A stretch of DNA of 64,000 nucleotides from Siderastrea radians (Eukaryota; Cnidaria; Anthozoa; Scleractinia; Rhizangiidae), in assembly GCA_964017195.1 (NCBI GenBank), contig OZ024890.1:21330201-21394200 (forward strand). Direction: 5' to 3'. The translations under genes were made by a program, and so were the position numbers. Every line of letters begins with the position of its first letter. The stretch's first letter is position 1. Positions 59,749-64,000 of the stretch are shown in pieces. Below the pieces are notes generated by a model, which was given only the letters and a program-made list of their open reading frames with translations, did not search any database and was not told where the DNA came from.

Positions 59749-60246
59749 AGTGATAAAAAAGAAAAACAGGAAATGCATGCCCAAGAAGCAAATCCAGACT
59801 GAGAGACAATTCATGATGCTCACTTGCTGTATATCCTGTTGGTGAACTTGTCTGCTAATCAAATTGTCTGATGGCTCGGTATGAACAAAGAAGTGACTAA
59901 GCCTGGGAAGATTGAAAGATGGGCATGCTGCTATGGAGTAACATTTGATAGTGTCTTTTGGCACCATGTTAGTTAAGTTGAGAACTTTAAGAGTGCACAC
60001 ATAATGTTCAAAATTTTTCATCTGATCAGGCACCAAGAACAGAACATTTCTTGGTATGCAATTATCTAATGAGAATATGTGAAAGAAAAAGCCCTATTGT
60101 ACCATTACATAAAATACAAGTGCTATCCCTTGTGGCCTGGACCATTAACACCATTAACAAACATGAGCATTTGAAACAAGTTTGAATTATTGTGATCATG
60201 AGTGAAGTCAAAGGAGAAAGTTTTTATTTAGAAGAAAAATTGTGTC

Positions 60247-60252
60247 AATAAA
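60247..60252 (+). terminator. AATAAA poly(A) signal after MRPL52
   Basis: About 500 bp after the MRPL52 stop, followed by GT/T-rich sequence (TTGTTGGTG, TTGTTTTCTATTG). Another AATAAA at 59743-59748 overlaps the stop codon and is too early. Confidence 0.55.
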
Positions 60253-60398
60253 CCTATTGTTGGTGATGAAATTGTTTTCTATTGTTATGTTCCCAAAACC
60301 CCTTTAGTATATTTGGTTTATTATTTCTTTGGTATCTTGCTGAAGTGCAGTAGTTAGAGTATCCCACCAGTGTGCAGGAGGTTGGGGTTTTTACTCCT

Positions 60399-60921
60399 GG
60401 GGTGCTTTCCATTTAGCTAAAATGTTCGGTTCAACTGGATGAAATGTAAATGGAACGTGTGGAACCACTGAAAATTTTCTGTAACAAGTGGACGACCTTT
60501 GGAGGTACTATGCTTTTTCCATTATAATAATAACAATAAAAGTAATAATAATAATAGTAATAATAATAATAATAATAATGATATCATAATAATAATAATA
60601 ATGATATTTAATGAGGGAACCCAACTCACCAACATGGGCATTCCATTTGGAATGCACATAATTGCCATTAGTTTTCTGGCAAAATAACAAGAAGCTGCTT
60701 TTGAAACGAAGACAGGTCAAAATCATTTCTACTACTCAACTTGTTTTTTGTCCAGAAAGAAGTGAAAATGCCAACATCCATTTTGTTGGCATCTTGTGCT
60801 GTCGATGTTTGTGATTTACCACCAATGACATTGCTAGTTTGGAACTGAAAACAAGGCTCTCCACCTGCCTGAAGTGTCTGGAATTTTAAACTGAGAATTT
60901 TGGCTAAATGGAAAGCACCCC
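60399..60921. mobile_element. TIR MITE GGGGTGCTTTCCATTTAGC, ~520 bp
   Basis: The left GGGGTGCTTTCCATTTAGCT is matched inverted by GGCTAAATGGAAAGCACCCC at the right end. Interior includes an (AAT)n tract at 60,523-60,603. No coding sequence. Confidence 0.8.
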
Positions 60922-60935
60922 TGGTCTCTGCACCA

Positions 60936-61130
60936 TGTTTTGTTGTTTCCTCAGACAAGAAACATAATCACTAATTGTCTCTTTCCAACCACATCTACGT
61001 AATGAACCAGTGAACCAATAAGGAAAGGGAACAAAATGTTTGAGGTAACCCTGTGTGGACTGCAGCTGTAGAATCCCACCCAGGTGGGGGTACTCCACAA
61101 CAGAAACCAAGGCTATGCATTGAAGCCAAT
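60936..61130 (+). repeat. SINE fragment (same body as at 46.9 kb)
   Basis: TGTTGTTTCCTCAGACAAGA, AATTGTCTCTTTCC, GAGGTAACCCTGTGTGGACT and AATCCCACCCAGG, then TCCACAACAGAAACC, follow the order of the SINE body at 46,980-47,150. Confidence 0.55.
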
Positions 61131-61139
61131 CTGCCATCT

Positions 61140-62740
61140 TAAGATGAAATTAGTTTCACTTTAATCTGTACATAATTTGCCCAACCCAAGTGCAGTGCTA
61201 GGTGTTGTGATCACCACATGAGATGTAAGGAAATGTTAATGTGAACACAATAAAGGCCACCAATGGTTTCCTCAGCACTAAGGAACACCCAACACTCCTC
61301 CAGGATAGAAAGGTCGTGACTATCAGGAAATGGCAGTATGCGAGATTCTACCTGATATAGTGTTTGACCAAGGTGATGATCATTTCAGGGAGCGGGTCTC
61401 TAACCAGTGTGGTTTCTGAGAGGGGTTCAACTGTGCTTATAAAAAGCCCTTCAACAAATTTGTCACACATCCCCAAGCAATGCTTTTGAGGTGTAAACCT
61501 GCAAAAATCTCAACAATGAATTATCAAAGCAGCAATGAGGGTTGTCGAAAACTTTGTCAAGTCTAAGTTTGGGGGAGGTGAATTTTGAACTCATGGTATA
61601 ATAACATTCATCGGGCTTCTTCAACTGATCTCTCACCCCCATTTCCAGGGCTCTTTCTTGAGGGAAAAAGAGAAAGGGCCTGGAAACGAGGATAATAAAA
61701 CCACGCACAATGAGAGTATTCCAGGAATGTTGTATTGCGACCAATCAGAGTCCAGATTAATTGGGGCAACAATATCTCACCTTACAGGGGCAGATCCAGG
61801 ATTTTTTCAAACAGGGGGTTGCAAGTATAAAACAACATGCTATGCTATGTGATGAAAAAGCAATAGACACAAGGAATCAGACAAGTTCAGAGACTTCCCA
61901 AAGGGGGGGGGGGGTTGCAACCCCCTCAACCCTTCCCCTCGATCCGCCCCTGCGTTATTGGTCACAAACAACATTCCAGAAATAAGTTTGGTGTTCACGG
62001 TTTAACTAAAAATTTGGCATGAACCTTCTTGATCAGTAGGAGTAAACTTCTAATGCCTCATTACAAGCAGTCAGAACAAGGAACATATTTTTACTTAGCA
62101 TTTCAGTTGTGTACAACACCCTATTGTAGTAAACAATAGACAGCTGTGGATCTTCAACTATGTACATCACTAAATACAGACTAAAATTATTTTCTACTGT
62201 ACAAATGACGAGGTCAGAACTACTGGAAACTGTCTGTTGTAGCATGAAAGAAAAACACAACTCATAAATTTTTTTGATTGTTCAAACATAACACTTTTAT
62301 CCGAAGACTCAAAGAAAGAATTATACAGCTTGAAGATGGCACAAAAATACATGAAATCAAGGGAAATCGAGAAAACAGGATACAATAATTATTTATGGTC
62401 TACACTCAAAAAGAGTGGAAAGACTTGCCAAGAAGCAAGAAATGATTGCGTGTTAAACTACAAAAATATAAAGCAATATAATTGTTATTTAACACTGGCA
62501 AGGGTGGATTTATTTGTACCATTTGCATACACTTGTCGCATTTCCCTGTGAAGCAATTAAAGCCACCCAACCTTACAGTATGTATTTTCTTCGGCAAGTC
62601 CCCAAGAAAATTGAAAAAAAAAAACTCTGTTACGTGAAATCATTCAGAATTAAAACTGAAAATTTATTATCATCATTTATCTTTGCCCCAATAACAGATG
62701 TTTAAAGTCTGTCTGGTGTCCCAGCCTGCTAGCAGGCACA
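61140..62740. other. Gene-free interval downstream of MRPL52
   Basis: No ORF with motif or splice support. The only clear feature is the MITE at 61785-61952. Short ORFs at 61463-61744 and 62330-62551 are unsupported. Confidence 0.4.
61785..61952. mobile_element. TIR MITE CAGGGGCAGATCCAGG, 168 bp
   Basis: Left end CAGGGGCAGATCC and right end GGATCGAG-type inverse ending GATCCGCCCCTG. Interior GGGGGTTGCA and TGCAACCCCCT are also inverted. A partial relative lies near 26.1 kb. Such CAGGGGCGGATCC ends are widespread in animal non-autonomous DNA transposons. Confidence 0.75.
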
Positions 62741-62741
62741 T

Positions 62742-62952
62742 TTAACCCTTTAAGCCCCAATAGTGACAAGCATCTAATTTCTCCTTACAGTATCACTACT
62801 CGATCAAACAAACAGGTCATGAGAATAAAGAAAATGATCACCAAACATGAATTGTCTTGATGTTTGCGCAAATTCTCCCAACTAGTACCACAAGAGATAT
62901 ATGAAGAACACTAAGGCGAATATGAAAATTGAAATTGGGGGTTAAAGGGCTA
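62742..62952. mobile_element. MITE with TTAACCCTTTAA ends, 211 bp
   Basis: Left TTAACCCTTTAAGCCCCAA and right TTGGGGGTTAAAGGGCTAA are inverted. The interior has GTATCACTACTCGATC, AATTCTCCCAACTA and GAAGAACACTAAGGCG. A worn relative lies at 55256-55482. Confidence 0.75.
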
Positions 62953-62959
62953 ACTGGTT

Positions 62960-63200
62960 TCACACGAGTCTCTTGGCGGCAGCATTTTCTTGCTGCAGAT
63001 ACTCACAGATAGCGCCTCCACAGCCAAGATCTCACAGGAATATGTACACAAGTAAGCCTGCCTCCTAGGAGGTTGCTGGTTTTTTGTGCGAGTGCTCTTG
63101 CCAGGGGCATTTTCTCGCTGTGCTCGCTCACAAATCACGAGTTCACAGCCAAGAGACTTGCACAAAAATCCAAACAAGTGAGCTTGCTTGCTGGCTACTG
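62960..63200 (+). repeat. Imperfect tandem duplication, ~125-bp unit
   Basis: GCATTTTCTTGCTG, CACAG-AT-GCGCCTCCACAGCCAAGA and TAAGCCTGCC are repeated as GCATTTTCTCGCTG, CACAAATCACGAGTTCACAGCCAAGA and TGAGCTTGCTTGC in the same orientation. Confidence 0.5.
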
Positions 63201-63289
63201 GAGTCCATATTTTTGAGTTTCTACTTTATGGAGCCTTTGGTCATAACTCTCTTAAGGAAAACAATGTCTCAAATAACAATTCGGTTTTT

Positions 63290-63809
63290 TTAATTCAGCT
63301 ACAAATAACAGTAAAATAAAATTAATAGTTCTGACCTCATGGTTTTTCAGGTTAACTTGAATCCTGTCACTTATACAAGAAAAAGTAAGGCATGTCTTAG
63401 TTTAGACACATCTTAAATAAGACAATAAGTGATTCAATAATCTGCATATCGAACAATATTACTTAGACAAGATTCTAAGCTGTTCTTAGCTGAGATGCCT
63501 CTTAAATAAGATGAAACGACTTTATACCAGTTGTTCAAGAACTTTGTATCTTATAGTTGTGAGCTGTGATATTGTGTGAAGTTAGAAATTCAGTTTACTT
63601 CTTATTTAAGACTTGTCTTACAGAAGATGTGACTTATTTCCTCTCATATATTTCATTTACTTCCATTTATGAACAGTTCACAGAAACAGAATCTGTAGTC
63701 TTAGGACATTGTACTAAAGTTGCCATGGTCACTTAAAACCTTACTGAGAATAAACCAGGTTTCACTATCAAGAAAACCGCAGGATAAAGTGTCCAGTAAA
63801 AATGGTTTA

Positions 63810-63845
<36 letters not shown>

Positions 63846-64000
63846 TAACAATAATAATAATAATAATAATAAATTTCTATAGCCATCCAGTGCCAACCAG
63901 TGCAATTTCCAAACTTGTGCAAGGCATTTACCATGACACTCTTGAAGAAATGCAATAAATTACAGAAATATAAATTAACAGAAACCCTTGTTATTTACTG
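63290..64000. other. Gene-free right edge with (AAT)n tract
   Basis: An (ATA)n tract at 63,811-63,871 and several TCTTAAATAAGA-type imperfect palindromes at 63.39-63.62 kb. No gene supported. Confidence 0.5.

Overview
This window is eukaryotic. It holds long intron-rich genes with GT-AG introns, many tRNA-derived SINEs, hairpin MITEs, LINE and DIRS-type remnants, and a Polinton/Maverick-like element. The repeat families, which resemble those I know from anthozoans, and the type of Polinton point to a cnidarian, most likely a stony coral. That assignment is inference, not proof.

Layout. 1-~5.4 kb: part of a Polinton/adintovirus-like element, with a divergent gene start at the left edge, an FtsK/A32-type packaging ATPase broken by an in-frame TGA, a collagen-like/phage-fibre-like protein, small membrane proteins, a strikingly structured non-coding stretch, a small basic protein and two tandem Cys-motif proteins on the minus strand. 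5.4-12.5 kb: repeats and MITEs. 12.65-25.49 kb (+): a nine-exon gene for a small unrecognised coiled-coil-like protein. One of its introns contains a DIRS-like fragment nested in a decayed LINE. 25.9-37.9 kb: no convincing gene, but several tandem-repeat arrays and SINEs.

38.0-57.56 kb (-): peroxisomal Lon protease LONP2. I could assemble it completely: 30 coding exons, 853 codons, consistent phases, Walker A and B motifs, the Ser/Lys protease dyad, and a C-terminal SKL peroxisome signal. Its introns are full of MITEs and SINEs, including a Mutator-like element with a 9-bp target duplication. 57.68-59.75 kb (+): mitochondrial ribosomal protein mL52 (MRPL52), five coding exons, 119 aa. The two start codons lie 122 bp apart, so the genes share a bidirectional promoter joining a peroxisomal and a mitochondrial function. 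59.8-64 kb: repeats only.

The most novel-looking material is in the viral-like segment: the multi-hairpin region at 3.38-3.67 kb, the palindromic repeats just before it, and TATATA boxes directly in front of successive ORFs. The Mutator-like element with a possible captured exon at 50.75-51.93 kb is also notable.
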